Notes: generated from the letters alone by a model not told the origin. Shown: positions 1-8,640, counted from the first letter of the stretch. The stretch is 64,000 bases of DNA from Pontibacter coccineus (GCF_030546575.1 NZ_JAUOTN010000003.1:124001-188000); one strand, 5' to 3'. Translations and numbers: made by a program.

Positions 1-53
1 AAGGCAAAAAGCCTGCTGCCGGGGCTGCCAAACCGACTCCGGTCCGCCAGTAA
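1..53 (+). CDS. C-terminal tail of an upstream gene (partial)
   Basis: The third frame is open from the window edge and reads GKKPAAGAAKPTPVRQ before a TAA at 51-53. The Ala/Pro/Lys-rich tail is typical of a flexible C-terminus. The product cannot be named because only 16 residues are visible. It lies on the same strand as bamD, whose own promoter-like sequence follows, so the two need not share a transcript. Confidence 0.45.
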   Translation, partial: GKKPAAGAAKPTPVRQ

Positions 54-70
54 ACACTGTATATTCACGC

Positions 71-101
71 TTGTAAATCACAGGGATATTGTATAATTTT
101 G
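71..101 (+). promoter_or_regulatory. Bacteroidota-type promoter for bamD
   Basis: TTG at 71-73 is followed after 20 bases by TAATTTTG at 94-101, matching the known Bacteroidota housekeeping pattern TTTG/TTG-N19-21-TAnnTTTG. The -7 box ends only 7 bases before the bamD ATG, so the transcript would have almost no leader if both calls are right. Confidence 0.6.
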
Positions 102-108
102 CCCGTTC

Positions 109-933
109 ATGAACAGAGGAATCCTGCATACCGTCGTAATGTTGTGCCTGTTGGTTTTTGCAACCAGCTGCAGCAACTTCCAAAAGCTATTGAAAAGCAA
201 CGACGTTGACCTGAAATACAAAGCCGCGCTCGAATACTACGAGAAAGGGGACTACTACCGCGCCAACCAGCTGTTGGAGCAGGTAATGCCTTTGATGACG
301 GGTAGGGAAGAGGCCGAGAAAGCCCGTTTCTACTACGCCAACACGCACTATCAGCAGCGGGAGTACATGCTGAGCGCGTTCCAGTTCCGCACTTTCTACG
401 AAACATATCCGCGTAGCGAGTTGGCTGAAGAGGCGATGTTCCTGCAGGCCAAGTCACTCTACAACGATTCGCCGGACTTTGAGCAGGACCAGACCAGTAC
501 TGTAACGGCTATGGAGTCGATCCAGGAATTTCTGGTGCGCTACCCGACCAGCCAGTACGCGGCAGAGGCCAATACCATGTTTGATGATCTGAGCGCCAAG
601 CTCGATCGTAAATCATTTGAAAGTGCCCGCCTGTACTATAAGCTGCGTAATTACAAGTCAGCTGTGGTGGCGTTTACGAACTTCCTGCGCGAGAATCCGT
701 CTTCCCCGTACAGCGAGGAGGCTTCTTACCTGCGGATAGACTCACAGTACCGTTATGCGCTGGATAGTGTGCCGGGCAAGCAACAGGAGCGTTTCACGGA
801 GGCAGTAGACTTCTACCAGGCCTTCATCGACCAGTATCCGGACAGCCGCTTCCTGCGTAGTGCCGAACAGGTATTCGCCAGCACGCAGTCAGAGCTCGAG
901 AAAATAAAGAAAACTAACCCAAGCAATTCATAA
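109..933 (+). CDS. bamD: BamD/YfiO, outer membrane protein assembly lipoprotein
   Basis: The 274-residue product begins with a signal peptide ending in a lipobox (FATSC, Cys21), so it should be a lipoprotein facing the periplasm at the outer membrane. The rest is helical TPR-like repeat (for example YYEKGDYYRANQLLEQ near residue 43, then paired motifs of the YPxSxYAEEA type), as in BamD, a scaffold for BamA in beta-barrel insertion. Length fits the family. rpoZ follows after 11 bases. An alternative start at Met11 would cut into the signal peptide, so the ATG at 109 is preferred. Family identity is well supported; the number of TPRs was not computed. Confidence 0.9.
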   Translation: MNRGILHTVVMLCLLVFATSCSNFQKLLKSNDVDLKYKAALEYYEKGDYYRANQLLEQVMPLMTGREEAEKARFYYANTHYQQREYMLSAFQFRTFYETYPRSELAEEAMFLQAKSLYNDSPDFEQDQTSTVTAMESIQEFLVRYPTSQYAAEANTMFDDLSAKLDRKSFESARLYYKLRNYKSAVVAFTNFLRENPSSPYSEEASYLRIDSQYRYALDSVPGKQQERFTEAVDFYQAFIDQYPDSRFLRSAEQVFASTQSELEKIKKTNPSNS

Positions 934-944
934 ATTAAGTATAT

Positions 945-1271
945 ATGGCAGCAGTTCCATCATCAATCGTTACCCGTAACATGGCCGACTTTGCAAAGCA
1001 GACCGGCAATGTGTACAAGTCTGTTTCGGTGATCTCTAAAAGAGCAAACCAGATCTCTGTGAAGCTGAAAGAAGAGTTGAACTCTAAGCTGGCTGAGTTT
1101 GCGACAACAGTGGATAACCTGGAGGAGGTATTCGAGAACCGTGAGCAGATCGAAATTTCTAAGTACTACGAGCGCCTGCCAAAGCCAACTAACCTGGCTA
1201 TCGAGGAATTCCTGGAAGGCAATGTATACGTTCGCACACCAGACGTAGAGACAGAAGAAATATCGCTGTAA
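945..1271 (+). CDS. rpoZ: RNA polymerase omega-like subunit (RpoZ/Rpb6 family)
   Basis: The 108-residue protein carries the Bacteroidota omega-type pattern: an N-terminal SSIVTRNM segment, VISKRANQIS around residue 30 (the Rpb6-like RANQI signature) and an acidic C-terminus. Omega helps assemble and stabilise beta-prime in RNA polymerase. It sits 11 bases after bamD and 5 bases before coaBC, consistent with one transcript. Confidence rests on the RANQI motif, the size and the genomic position. Confidence 0.85.
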   Translation: MAAVPSSIVTRNMADFAKQTGNVYKSVSVISKRANQISVKLKEELNSKLAEFATTVDNLEEVFENREQIEISKYYERLPKPTNLAIEEFLEGNVYVRTPDVETEEISL

Positions 1272-1276
1272 GGCGC

Positions 1277-1837
1277 ATGCTCCGGAATCGGAAAATAGTA
1301 TTGGGAGTTTGCGGAAGTATAGCTGCGTATAAAGCAGCCATGCTGGTTCGCCTACTCGTAAAAGCAGAAGCAGAAGTACAGGTGATCCTGACCACTTCTG
1401 CTTCTGCCTTTATAACCCCGCTCACATTGGCTACCCTTTCCAAGCGGCCAGTGCTCACCGAGTTTGTGCTCAACGAGCAGGGCGTCTGGAACAACCACGT
1501 GGAACTGGGCCTTTGGGCCGATGCCATGGTGGTAGCGCCAGCCAGTGCCAACACGGTGGCCAAATTCGCCAATGGCTTCTGCGACAACCTGCTTTCTGCC
1601 ACTTACCTGTCAGCACGTTGCCCGGTGTTTGTGGCCCCGGCCATGGACCTGGACATGTACCGGCATCCGGCGGTACAGGCCAACTTTACCAAACTGCGCG
1701 GCTATGGCAACTTCATCATTGAGGCGGGGTATGGCGAACTGGCCAGCGGACTGGTGGGGCAGGGGCGTATGGCCGAGCCCGAGGAAATTATTCGCGTACT
1801 AGAAAACCACTTTTCAGGCATTGGAAAAACTGTTTAA
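1277..1837 (+). CDS. coaBC: CoaC half of CoaBC: phosphopantothenoylcysteine decarboxylase (frame broken)
   Basis: This 186-residue flavoprotein domain catalyses decarboxylation of phosphopantothenoylcysteine in coenzyme A synthesis. Visible signatures are VLGVCGSIAAYKA at the N-terminus, the WNNHVELG segment with the active-site His, the APASANTVAKFANGFCDNL core, and PAMDLDMY. In most bacteria it is fused to CoaB. Here the frame ends in GIGKTV-stop just where the CoaB domain begins in another frame. Removing one T from the TTTT run at 1811-1814 would restore one continuous protein. It may be a sequencing indel, a real frameshift, or two separately translated subunits. Confidence 0.88.
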   Translation: MLRNRKIVLGVCGSIAAYKAAMLVRLLVKAEAEVQVILTTSASAFITPLTLATLSKRPVLTEFVLNEQGVWNNHVELGLWADAMVVAPASANTVAKFANGFCDNLLSATYLSARCPVFVAPAMDLDMYRHPAVQANFTKLRGYGNFIIEAGYGELASGLVGQGRMAEPEEIIRVLENHFSGIGKTV

Positions 1838-2480
1838 GGGCAAGACTGTTGTCCTGACCGCCGGCCCGACCTACGAACCCATTGATCCGGTGCGCTTTAT
1901 CGGGAACCACTCAACAGGCAAAATGGGCTATGCGCTGGCCGAATGCTTTGCCCAGCGCGGCGCCCAGGTACAACTGGTGGCTGGCCCTACTAACCTGCAG
2001 GCGCAGCACGCAGGTATAACGGTTATACCTGTCACGACCGCCGACGAGATGTATGCGGCCGTCAAGCAGCTGGCTCCTGCGGCTGATATCTGGGTGTTTG
2101 CCGCCGCCGTGGCCGACTACAAACCCAAAGTGGTGGCTGACCGCAAAATAAAAAAAGCCGGCAACGAACTGACCATCGAACTTGTTAAGAACGTTGATAT
2201 AGCAGCAGCGCTCGGGAAAGAGAAGCGGGCAGACCAGTTTGCCGTGGGCTTTGCCCTGGAGACCGACAACGAAGCCAGCAACGCCCGCGAGAAACTGCAG
2301 AAGAAGAACCTGAACATGATCGTGCTGAACTCGCTCAACGATCCGGGCGCTGGTTTTAAGCACGATACAAATAAAATCACTATTATTGAGAAAGATACGG
2401 CTACCGCTTTTGAGCTGAAACACAAAAGCGAAGTGGCACAGGATATCGTCAACCTGATCTGGGAGAGACTCTATGTTTAA
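1821..2480 (+). CDS. coaBC: CoaB half of CoaBC: phosphopantothenate-cysteine ligase (frame broken)
   Basis: This 219-residue CoaB (DFP) domain ligates phosphopantothenate to cysteine. It shows the nucleotide-binding start LTAGPTYEPIDPVRFIGNHS, the AAVADYKP motif and KIKK, and the late ALETDNE and NxI/VLN motifs of the family. As a separate ORF its only good start is a TTG at 1821, 17 bases inside the CoaC frame. The residues just upstream in this frame (HFQALEKLFKGKT) look like natural linker, so a single fused protein is the likely ancestor. The next gene overlaps its end by 8 bases. Confidence 0.88.
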   Translation: MEKLFKGKTVVLTAGPTYEPIDPVRFIGNHSTGKMGYALAECFAQRGAQVQLVAGPTNLQAQHAGITVIPVTTADEMYAAVKQLAPAADIWVFAAAVADYKPKVVADRKIKKAGNELTIELVKNVDIAAALGKEKRADQFAVGFALETDNEASNAREKLQKKNLNMIVLNSLNDPGAGFKHDTNKITIIEKDTATAFELKHKSEVAQDIVNLIWERLYV

Positions 2481-3378
2481 GCGACTGTTTGTTTTGCTGT
2501 GTGTGATGGGAATGGCCCTGGGAGCACGTGCCCAGGAGCTGCAGTGCGATGTGGTGGTCAACAGCGAACAGGTAGCTTTTACAGACCGGCAACTGTTCAC
2601 GGAGATGCAGAACCGCATTTTCGAGTTTATGAACAACCGCCGCTGGACGAACCAGTCCTACCGGGTGGATGAGCGCATCAAATGTCGCATCCTGATCAAC
2701 CTGACCGAAATGCCTGAGGTAGGGACTTTCCGCGCCAATGTGCAGATCGTGTCGGTAAGGCCGGCCTACGGCACCGGCTACGAATCCACGCTTTTCTCGG
2801 TCATCGACCGCGACTGGCTTTTCCAGTTCAACGAGGCGCAACCCCTCGACTTTGCCGAAAACAACTTCACGGGTAACCTGTCGGCCATGCTGGCTTACTA
2901 CGCCTACATGATCATCGGGATGGACAACGACAGTTTTGCCAGGCTTGGCGGCTCCCCCGCTTTTGACCGGGCGCGTGGCATTCTGAACCTGGCTGCCTCA
3001 CAGAACTCTATTTTTCCGGGCTGGCGTCCGTTTGAGGGCAACCGCAATCGCTACTGGATGATTGACAACATGCAGGACCCGGTTTTTGTGCCTTTCCGGG
3101 AGGGCATCTACACTATGCACCGCCAGGGGATGGACCTGATGGCACAGGACCCGGAGAAAGCCCGCAAGGCCACGCTCGACGTGCTGCGGAACATCCAGAA
3201 AATTTCGCAACAGAAGCCGGGCGCGGCCGTGATCCGCTCTTTCTTTGAGGCCAAGTCAGATGAGCTGGTGAATATTTTCAAAACTGCCGCTCCCGCCGAC
3301 AAGCAGGCCGCCTATACCTTGCTCACGCAGGTAGACCCTACCAACAACACCAAATACGAAGTACTTCTCCAGCGCTAA
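2473..3378 (+). CDS. DUF4835 family secreted protein
   Basis: The 301-residue protein has a cleavable signal peptide (hydrophobic core LLCVMGMALG, then ARAQ). It begins the mature region with ELQCDVVVNSEQV, the usual opening of DUF4835 proteins, which sit between coaBC and recN in many Bacteroidota. Later FRANVQIVSVRPAYGTGY and a long helical C-terminus also fit. Function is not established for the family. The ATG overlaps the end of the coaB frame by 8 bases, suggesting translational coupling. Family call is fairly firm; no biochemical role is claimed. Confidence 0.85.
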   Translation: MFKRLFVLLCVMGMALGARAQELQCDVVVNSEQVAFTDRQLFTEMQNRIFEFMNNRRWTNQSYRVDERIKCRILINLTEMPEVGTFRANVQIVSVRPAYGTGYESTLFSVIDRDWLFQFNEAQPLDFAENNFTGNLSAMLAYYAYMIIGMDNDSFARLGGSPAFDRARGILNLAASQNSIFPGWRPFEGNRNRYWMIDNMQDPVFVPFREGIYTMHRQGMDLMAQDPEKARKATLDVLRNIQKISQQKPGAAVIRSFFEAKSDELVNIFKTAAPADKQAAYTLLTQVDPTNNTKYEVLLQR

Positions 3379-3447
3379 GCCTTTTCCAAATTTCACAGAA
3401 AGCGCGTATCTTCACGGGGCGGATGGCTATACCTGTGCGCTATACCT

Positions 3448-3678
3448 ATGGGCAAACGCCAGATCAGAATCAATCGAAATAAATTGGCCGACCACCTGCC
3501 CGAACTGTTGCAGCGACAGACGGTGCAAGTGGTGCTGAGAACCCGTGTGGTGGTGCAGGGCGTGTTGCAGCATGTATCAGCGGAAGAACTCGAGCTGCTG
3601 GACGGCCGGCGCAGCAAGCACACCATACCTGTAGCGGAGGTAGAGGAAGTGATTTACGACATAGAAGCACCTTATTAA
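3448..3678 (+). CDS. Small conserved-looking protein of unknown function
   Basis: The 76-residue protein starts with a basic segment (MGKRQIRINRNKL) followed by short alternating beta-like stretches (VQVVLRTRVVVQGVLQ, LELLDGR, EVIYDIE). The pattern resembles small Sm/LSm-like barrels, but that is only an impression from strand spacing. Two TATACCT words lie immediately before the ATG. The gene is in line with the coaBC-recN run and is separated from recN by 75 bases. No function is assigned. Confidence 0.6.
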   Translation: MGKRQIRINRNKLADHLPELLQRQTVQVVLRTRVVVQGVLQHVSAEELELLDGRRSKHTIPVAEVEEVIYDIEAPY

Positions 3679-3753
3679 AATACACCCAAATTATCGAACT
3701 AAGTCCGGGCGTTAAGTCTTATACCTTGTGACAAGCGTCTTGCATCCTGATAT

Positions 3754-5433
3754 ATGCTGATTGATCTTAAAATAAAAAACTACGCACTGATAGAGCAGCT
3801 GGAAATGAATCCATCGCCGGTGCTCAATATTATTACCGGCGAAACCGGTGCCGGTAAGTCTATTATGCTGGGTGCCATCGGCCTCTTGCTCGGTAACCGC
3901 GCCGACTCCAAGTTGCTCTTTAACCAGGAGCAGAAGTGCGTGATCGAGGGGGTGTTTGATATTTCACAGTACAACCTCAAAGAGGTGTTTGTAGCCGAAG
4001 ACCTGGACTTTGACGAGCAGTGCATTCTGCGCCGCGAGATCAGCCCGAGCGGAAAGTCGCGCGCCTTTGTGAACGACACGCCCGTAACGCTCGACGTGCT
4101 GCGCAAGATAGGGGAGAACCTGATGGACATCCACTCGCAGCACGACACGCTGCAATTGGGCGACACTAGCTTTCAGCTCAACATCCTCGATATTTATGCC
4201 GGCAACACCTCGCTGGATATCTATGCGGGCAACCTCTCATACCTGAAAGACTACAACGAAACCTACCGCAGGTATAAGAAACTCGAAGGCGACTATAAGA
4301 AACTGACCGACCAACTGGCGCAGGCGCAGAAGGAGCTGGATTACAATACTTTCCTGCTCAACGAACTCGAAGAGATCAATCTGCAGCAAGACGAACAGGA
4401 GCAGCTGGAGACAGAGCTGAAGGAGTTGGAGAATGCGGAAGATATCAAACTGAAGCTGACACAGGCCGTGCAGTACCTCACCGAATCGGAGTTCAACATC
4501 ACCTCCGCCCTGAAAGACACTGTACAGCTGATCAATCAGTTGGCGGCTTTCTCACCGAAGTACGAAGAGTTGCGCACGCGCACCGAGAGCTGCATGATTG
4601 AGCTGAACGACGTGGCCGGTGAGCTGGAAGATGCTGAGCGCCGCACGGAAGCAGATCCGGCCCGTACCACGGAAGTTCAGGAGCGCCTGAACACCATCTA
4701 TACCTTGCAGCGCAAGCACCAGGTGCAGTCCATTGCGGAGCTGCTTGAAATACAGCGCGAACTTGAAGATAAAGTAGGCAGCGTCCTCAACCTGGACAAT
4801 GCCCTTTCCAGCACCGAGAAAGCCATGAAAGAGGCCGAAAAGGAAATGCTGGAGAAAGCAGCTGTGCTTTCAGAGCGCCGGAAAGCTTCGTTTGGCCAGT
4901 TCGAGAAGGAACTCTATACCTTGCTGGCCGAGCTTGGAATGCCGAACGCCCGCATCGTTATTCAGCACAAAGTCGCCGCGCCAACCGCCACCGGTACCGA
5001 CGAGATCAGCATCCTGTTCAGTGCCAACAAGGGGGCGCAGCCCCAATCCTTGGTGAAAGCGGCCTCAGGAGGTGAATTCTCCCGCCTGATGCTGAGCATC
5101 AAGTACATGCTGGCCGACAAAACGGCTCTTCCAACCATCGTGTTCGACGAGATTGACACAGGTATATCGGGTGAGGTAGCCGTGAAAGTGGGCAAGATGA
5201 TGCAGCAAATGGCGCAGAAGCACCAGATCATTGCCATTTCACACTTGCCACAGATCGCGGCACAGGGCAACTCGCATTATTTTGTGTACAAGCACGACAC
5301 CGAAGACCGCACGATCAGCCGCGTGAAGAAGCTGAGTGAGAAAGAGCGTGTAGATGAAATTGCGCACATGATTGCGGGCGCCAACCCAAGTGCGAGCGCC
5401 TACAAGAGCGCCAAAGAACTGCTATCGCTGTAA
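3754..5433 (+). CDS. recN: RecN, DNA repair SMC-like ATPase
   Basis: The 559-residue protein has an N-terminal ATP-binding half with Walker A GETGAGKS (residues 29-36) and the HSQHD segment. A long coiled coil follows (about 165-380). The C-terminal half has SGGEFSRLMLSIKY (ABC signature) and VFDEIDTGISG (Walker B). RecN acts in double-strand break repair. A nine-residue duplication is visible just before the coiled coil: LDIYAGN occurs at residues 145-151 and again at 154-160 (about 4186-4233). Other RecN proteins, from memory, have one such segment. The reading frame is intact, so the duplication is probably tolerated. Confidence 0.95.
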   Translation: MLIDLKIKNYALIEQLEMNPSPVLNIITGETGAGKSIMLGAIGLLLGNRADSKLLFNQEQKCVIEGVFDISQYNLKEVFVAEDLDFDEQCILRREISPSGKSRAFVNDTPVTLDVLRKIGENLMDIHSQHDTLQLGDTSFQLNILDIYAGNTSLDIYAGNLSYLKDYNETYRRYKKLEGDYKKLTDQLAQAQKELDYNTFLLNELEEINLQQDEQEQLETELKELENAEDIKLKLTQAVQYLTESEFNITSALKDTVQLINQLAAFSPKYEELRTRTESCMIELNDVAGELEDAERRTEADPARTTEVQERLNTIYTLQRKHQVQSIAELLEIQRELEDKVGSVLNLDNALSSTEKAMKEAEKEMLEKAAVLSERRKASFGQFEKELYTLLAELGMPNARIVIQHKVAAPTATGTDEISILFSANKGAQPQSLVKAASGGEFSRLMLSIKYMLADKTALPTIVFDEIDTGISGEVAVKVGKMMQQMAQKHQIIAISHLPQIAAQGNSHYFVYKHDTEDRTISRVKKLSEKERVDEIAHMIAGANPSASAYKSAKELLSL

Positions 5434-5633
5434 ACTCTCTTAAAGTGCCTCTTTGCTGAGAAGCTCCGCCTGGAACCAGGTATAGGAGTTAACGGAAGGG
5501 GCAATCTTGTGCGAATGATGGCTGCTTTGAACTTGAGTTATACCTAGTTATTGCTATATTGCTGCCTGATTTCCGTTGGACATACCTGTCTGGCGGGAAT
5601 CCTAAAAATGTGAAACATTAACCTGACAAATAC

Positions 5634-6449
5634 ATGTCTTACAATCTGCTTAAAGGAAAGAAAGGAATTATATTCGGAGCACTGGACGAAAAGTCTATCG
5701 CCTGGAAAGTAGCGATGCGTGCCAAGGAAGAAGGCGCTGAGTTTGTGCTGACAAACGCCCCGATCGCGATGCGTATGGGTGAGATCAACAAACTGGCGGA
5801 GGCCTGCAACGCGCAGATCATCCCTGCCGATGCCACTTCTGTAGAAGACCTGGAAAACCTGTTCAGCAAGGCGCAGGAAATTTTAGGCGGTAAGCTCGAC
5901 TTTGTGCTGCACTCCATCGGCATGAGCCCGAACATCCGCAAAGGCAAATCGTATGGCGACCTGAACTACGAGTGGTTCCAGAAGACGCTGGACATTTCAG
6001 CGCTGTCTTTCCACAAGGTGATGCACGTGGCTGAGAAGCAGAATGCCATGAACGAGTGGGGTTCTATTGTAGCCCTTTCCTACATTGCAGCCCAGCGTGT
6101 GTTCCCTGACTATACCGACATGTCGCATGCCAAGGCATTGCTGGAGTCGATTGCCCGCAACTACGGCCACCGTTTCGGCAAGATGAGCAAGGTACGCGTA
6201 AACACTATCTCCCAATCTCCGACCAAAACAACAGCCGGTACCGGTGTAGGCGGTTTCGACGCTTTCTATGACTATGCTGACAAGATGTCGCCGCTTGGCA
6301 ACGCCTCTGCGGAGTCCTGCGCCGACTACTGCATTACCCTGTTCTCGGACCTGACCCGCATGGTGACTATGCAGAACCTGATGCACGATGGTGGCTTCTC
6401 TTACATGGGTATCTCTGAGGAGGTAGTGGAAATGCTCAATAAGCAGTAG
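5634..6449 (+). CDS. fabI: Enoyl-[acyl-carrier-protein] reductase (FabI)
   Basis: This 271-residue short-chain dehydrogenase reduces trans-2-enoyl-ACP in fatty acid elongation. It shows the NADH-binding start GKKGIIFGALDEKSIAW, the FabI-type HSIGMSP segment, and the catalytic Y-x6-K pair (Tyr160, Lys167, in YTDMSHAK). TAAGTGVGGF matches the flexible substrate loop region. A strong hairpin terminator follows 65 bases after the stop. About 200 bases separate it from recN and contain two TATACCT/AGGTATA words but no clear promoter. Confidence 0.95.
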   Translation: MSYNLLKGKKGIIFGALDEKSIAWKVAMRAKEEGAEFVLTNAPIAMRMGEINKLAEACNAQIIPADATSVEDLENLFSKAQEILGGKLDFVLHSIGMSPNIRKGKSYGDLNYEWFQKTLDISALSFHKVMHVAEKQNAMNEWGSIVALSYIAAQRVFPDYTDMSHAKALLESIARNYGHRFGKMSKVRVNTISQSPTKTTAGTGVGGFDAFYDYADKMSPLGNASAESCADYCITLFSDLTRMVTMQNLMHDGGFSYMGISEEVVEMLNKQ

Positions 6450-6513
6450 TTTCGAATTTGGAAATTTGGAGATGTGAAGATTTGAAAGTGAATCTCACAA
6501 ACCCTTGAAATAC

Positions 6514-6551
6514 AAAAAGCCCCTGGTGCTATGTGCTCCAGGGGCTTTTTT
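6514..6551 (+). terminator. Rho-independent terminator after fabI
   Basis: AAAAAGCCCCTGG at 6514-6526 pairs with CCAGGGGCTTTTTT at 6538-6551 around an 11-base loop. The A-tract on one side and T-tract on the other let it serve both fabI and the convergent cupin gene. Confidence 0.9.
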
Positions 6552-6649
6552 GATGTTTTGCTCGTTTGAATTGCGTGGAAAGTATGCCAAACCCAGCGTC
6601 ACTTTTGGCTTTGCTTTAAAGCAGAGTTATAAAGCTCCACATCTTCAAA

Positions 6650-7021
6650 TCAATCTTCCTCCCGGTGTACTTTGGTGAAGTCGAACGCAGGTACGCACAC
6701 GGACCAGTATTCGGTCTCCTCGTCATAGGGGTTGGAGTAACGGATGCGGGACCCGGCTTTGATCAGGATGGACTCGCCGGCTTCTACTACCACTTCCTCT
6801 CCGTCAATTTCAATTAACTTTCGGCCGCGCAATACGATCGTGATCTCGTCGAACTCCGGCGTTTGATGCGGCTCGCCCCAGTGCGGTGGCGCTACCATGT
6901 GGGCCACGCTGAAGGCGTCGGTATGGGTGGAGGCCTTGCCGAAGTGTTCTTCTATAAGCTTTCCGTCGGTGGTAGGCACCCGGAAAGGCTTGGTCTGCTT
7001 GAAATATTTCTTCTCAGTCAT
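6650..7021 (-). CDS. Cupin-domain protein
   Basis: The 123-residue protein is a single small cupin barrel: PHWGEPHQTPEFDEITIVLRG around residues 46-66 has the usual metal-binding His/Glu spacing, and GESILIKAGSRIRYSNP is the second cupin motif. Such proteins bind a metal and a small ligand; the substrate cannot be read from the sequence. It is transcribed away from the Kazal lipoprotein gene with only 17 bases between them, so the two on the minus strand probably form one transcript. Confidence 0.75.
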   Translation of the reverse strand: MTEKKYFKQTKPFRVPTTDGKLIEEHFGKASTHTDAFSVAHMVAPPHWGEPHQTPEFDEITIVLRGRKLIEIDGEEVVVEAGESILIKAGSRIRYSNPYDEETEYWSVCVPAFDFTKVHREED

Positions 7022-7038
7022 AGGCTGGCAGGTATAGC

Positions 7039-7269
7039 TTAGGATTTATCTGGGCACTCGCCTTTGGTATAAGACGTTACGCCTGACCGGTCAGCTGTAC
7101 AGGCATTGCCGTAGGTTTTTCCGTCGCAGCCACACACCGGGTCATATTGCATGGTACACATCCGGTCAGGGTCGATCTTGGCCTGATCAATGCAGGGTAT
7201 TTCGCTGTTTTTGCAGGAGAAGAAGGCGCTCATGGCCAGGAAGGCCGTCGCAAAAGCTGTTTTTTTCAT
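7039..7269 (-). CDS. Small lipoprotein with a Kazal-type domain
   Basis: The 76-residue product has a lipobox ending in Cys19 (AFFSC), followed by a compact Cys-rich domain with six further Cys. [14 protein letters not shown] is the diagnostic Kazal core. Kazal domains inhibit serine proteases by exposing a reactive loop. Here the domain should sit on the membrane surface facing the periplasm or outside. It is the first gene of a probable two-gene minus-strand unit with the cupin. Protease target unknown. Confidence 0.8.
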   Translation of the reverse strand: MKKTAFATAFLAMSAFFSCKNSEIPCIDQAKIDPDRMCTMQYDPVCGCDGKTYGNACTADRSGVTSYTKGECPDKS

Positions 7270-7481
7270 GGTGTTTTATTTGTTATCGATTATACGCGCT
7301 TATGGGTAGGCGGAGAGGTAAACTACGGCTTTGGAGAACCCAATATGCAAAAATAGCATGTTGCAAACTAAGTATGCACCGCCCCGTATGTAATGGAACG
7401 TAAAATAAATGGAATACAAATATAAGGACTATACTTTCTGTTTTAGGAAATCACGCCTTATCAAGTAAACAGCACCAGAAA

Positions 7482-7883
7482 ATGATAAACAACATGAACG
7501 ACGAAAAAGGAAAGATTTTGCTGGCCACGCTAGCCGGTATTGGAGTAGGCGTAGCAGCAGGTATACTGCTGGCCCCCAATAATGGCCCTGACACCCGTGA
7601 CAGCCTGAAAAGAACATTGAGCAAAGCAGGTGATGACCTGGAGCGCACCGTGAAAAACCTGATGGACAAGCTTGAGCGCAACAAAGTGACAGACGATGGC
7701 AGCAGCCTGGTGATGCGCGGATCCTGGGACGACGTAAAGGGCCAGTTGAAGCAGAACTACGCTGAACTCACAGAAGATGACCTGACTTATGTGGAAGGAC
7801 AAGAGGATGAACTCTGGGGCCGCCTGCAGCAGAAATTAGGCAAAACCAAAAACGAGATCATGAAGGTAATCAGGGGCTTGTAA
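7482..7883 (+). CDS. YtxH-CsbD fusion stress protein
   Basis: The 133-residue protein opens with the YtxH pattern: a glycine-rich membrane segment LLATLAGIGVGVAAGILLAP followed by NNGPDTRDSLK. The C-terminal half (about residues 78-130), with GSWDDVKGQLKQNYAELTEDDL and the following QEDELWGRLQQKLG, has the CsbD-like pattern. Both families are linked to stress in other bacteria; their biochemical role is unclear. ATG at 7482 or 7494 are both possible starts. It is the first of three tandem YtxH-type genes. Confidence 0.8.
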   Translation: MINNMNDEKGKILLATLAGIGVGVAAGILLAPNNGPDTRDSLKRTLSKAGDDLERTVKNLMDKLERNKVTDDGSSLVMRGSWDDVKGQLKQNYAELTEDDLTYVEGQEDELWGRLQQKLGKTKNEIMKVIRGL

Positions 7884-7902
7884 TAACGCACTGATCATAA
7901 TT

Positions 7903-7937
7903 AAAAGCCCGGCATCGTGTTTTGCTGGGCTTTTTTT
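7903..7937 (+). terminator. Terminator after the YtxH-CsbD gene
   Basis: AAAAGCCCGGCA at 7903-7914 pairs with TGCTGGGCTTTTTTT at 7923-7937, with one mismatch, giving a typical hairpin plus T-run. Confidence 0.88.
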
Positions 7938-8063
7938 CGTTAATTAGGTGCAGTATAGTATAAAACTGTAGTATAGTTATAACTTAATACATGGCTTCCT
8001 CGTTATTAGGTCAACAGTTGAAATTAAAGAAACCAAATCCAACAATTTATAATAAACAGAACT

Positions 8064-8405
8064 ATGAAAGATAATAGCGGAAAAGTAATGCTTGCCCTGT
8101 TGGCAGGCGCTAGCGCTGGCGTAATTGCAGGTTTACTGATGGCTCCGGACACAGGTGAGCAGACCAGAACTGGTATCAAAAAATGGGCTAACAAACTGAG
8201 CAAAGACCTGGAGAAGAACCTGCAGACTGGCCTTGACGAAATCAAGAACATGAGCAGCGAAGCCATGAACAAAATGGGTGGTGCTAACAAAAACGGTGGC
8301 AACACTGGCGGCACTACTGGTGGCAATGCATCTTCTTCTTCAACTGGCTCTACCGGTTCATCGGCTGGTACACGCACAGGCGGCGCTGCTGAAACTAACG
8401 TTTAG
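8064..8405 (+). CDS. YtxH-type protein with Gly/Ser/Thr tail
   Basis: The 113-residue protein repeats the YtxH pattern of its neighbour: a glycine-zipper membrane segment (LLAGASAGVIAGLLMAP), then DTGEQTRTGIKKWANK and a short helix. The last 40 residues are a low-complexity Gly/Thr/Ser tail. It is flanked by terminators on both sides and so is probably a single-gene transcript. Function is unknown; stress response is a family association only. Confidence 0.78.
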   Translation: MKDNSGKVMLALLAGASAGVIAGLLMAPDTGEQTRTGIKKWANKLSKDLEKNLQTGLDEIKNMSSEAMNKMGGANKNGGNTGGTTGGNASSSSTGSTGSSAGTRTGGAAETNV

Positions 8406-8498
8406 TACATAGCCCCTTCAGGAACTATACGAAAAGCTTAGCTTGCTCCCAAGGCATACGTGCCTGCTGACGCGAAGCCTGGCTTTGGAAACATGAAT

Positions 8499-8532
8499 GG
8501 CCTGTCCCTAACCGGGGTGGGCCTTTTGTTTT
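8499..8532 (+). terminator. Terminator after the second YtxH gene
   Basis: A 10-bp stem (GGCCTGTCCC at 8499-8508 with GGGGTGGGCC at 8514-8523, three G-T pairs) closes a 5-base loop and is followed by a T-rich run. Confidence 0.75.
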
Positions 8533-8640
8533 GGGGCCTGATGAGCTGATTTGCGCTAACCTTCGGACTTGGCTCCCGTTATTATTTTAGAGCGTATAAC
8601 AAGTTGGCAAGAAAGAATTCACACAAAACCAGAGAAGACT

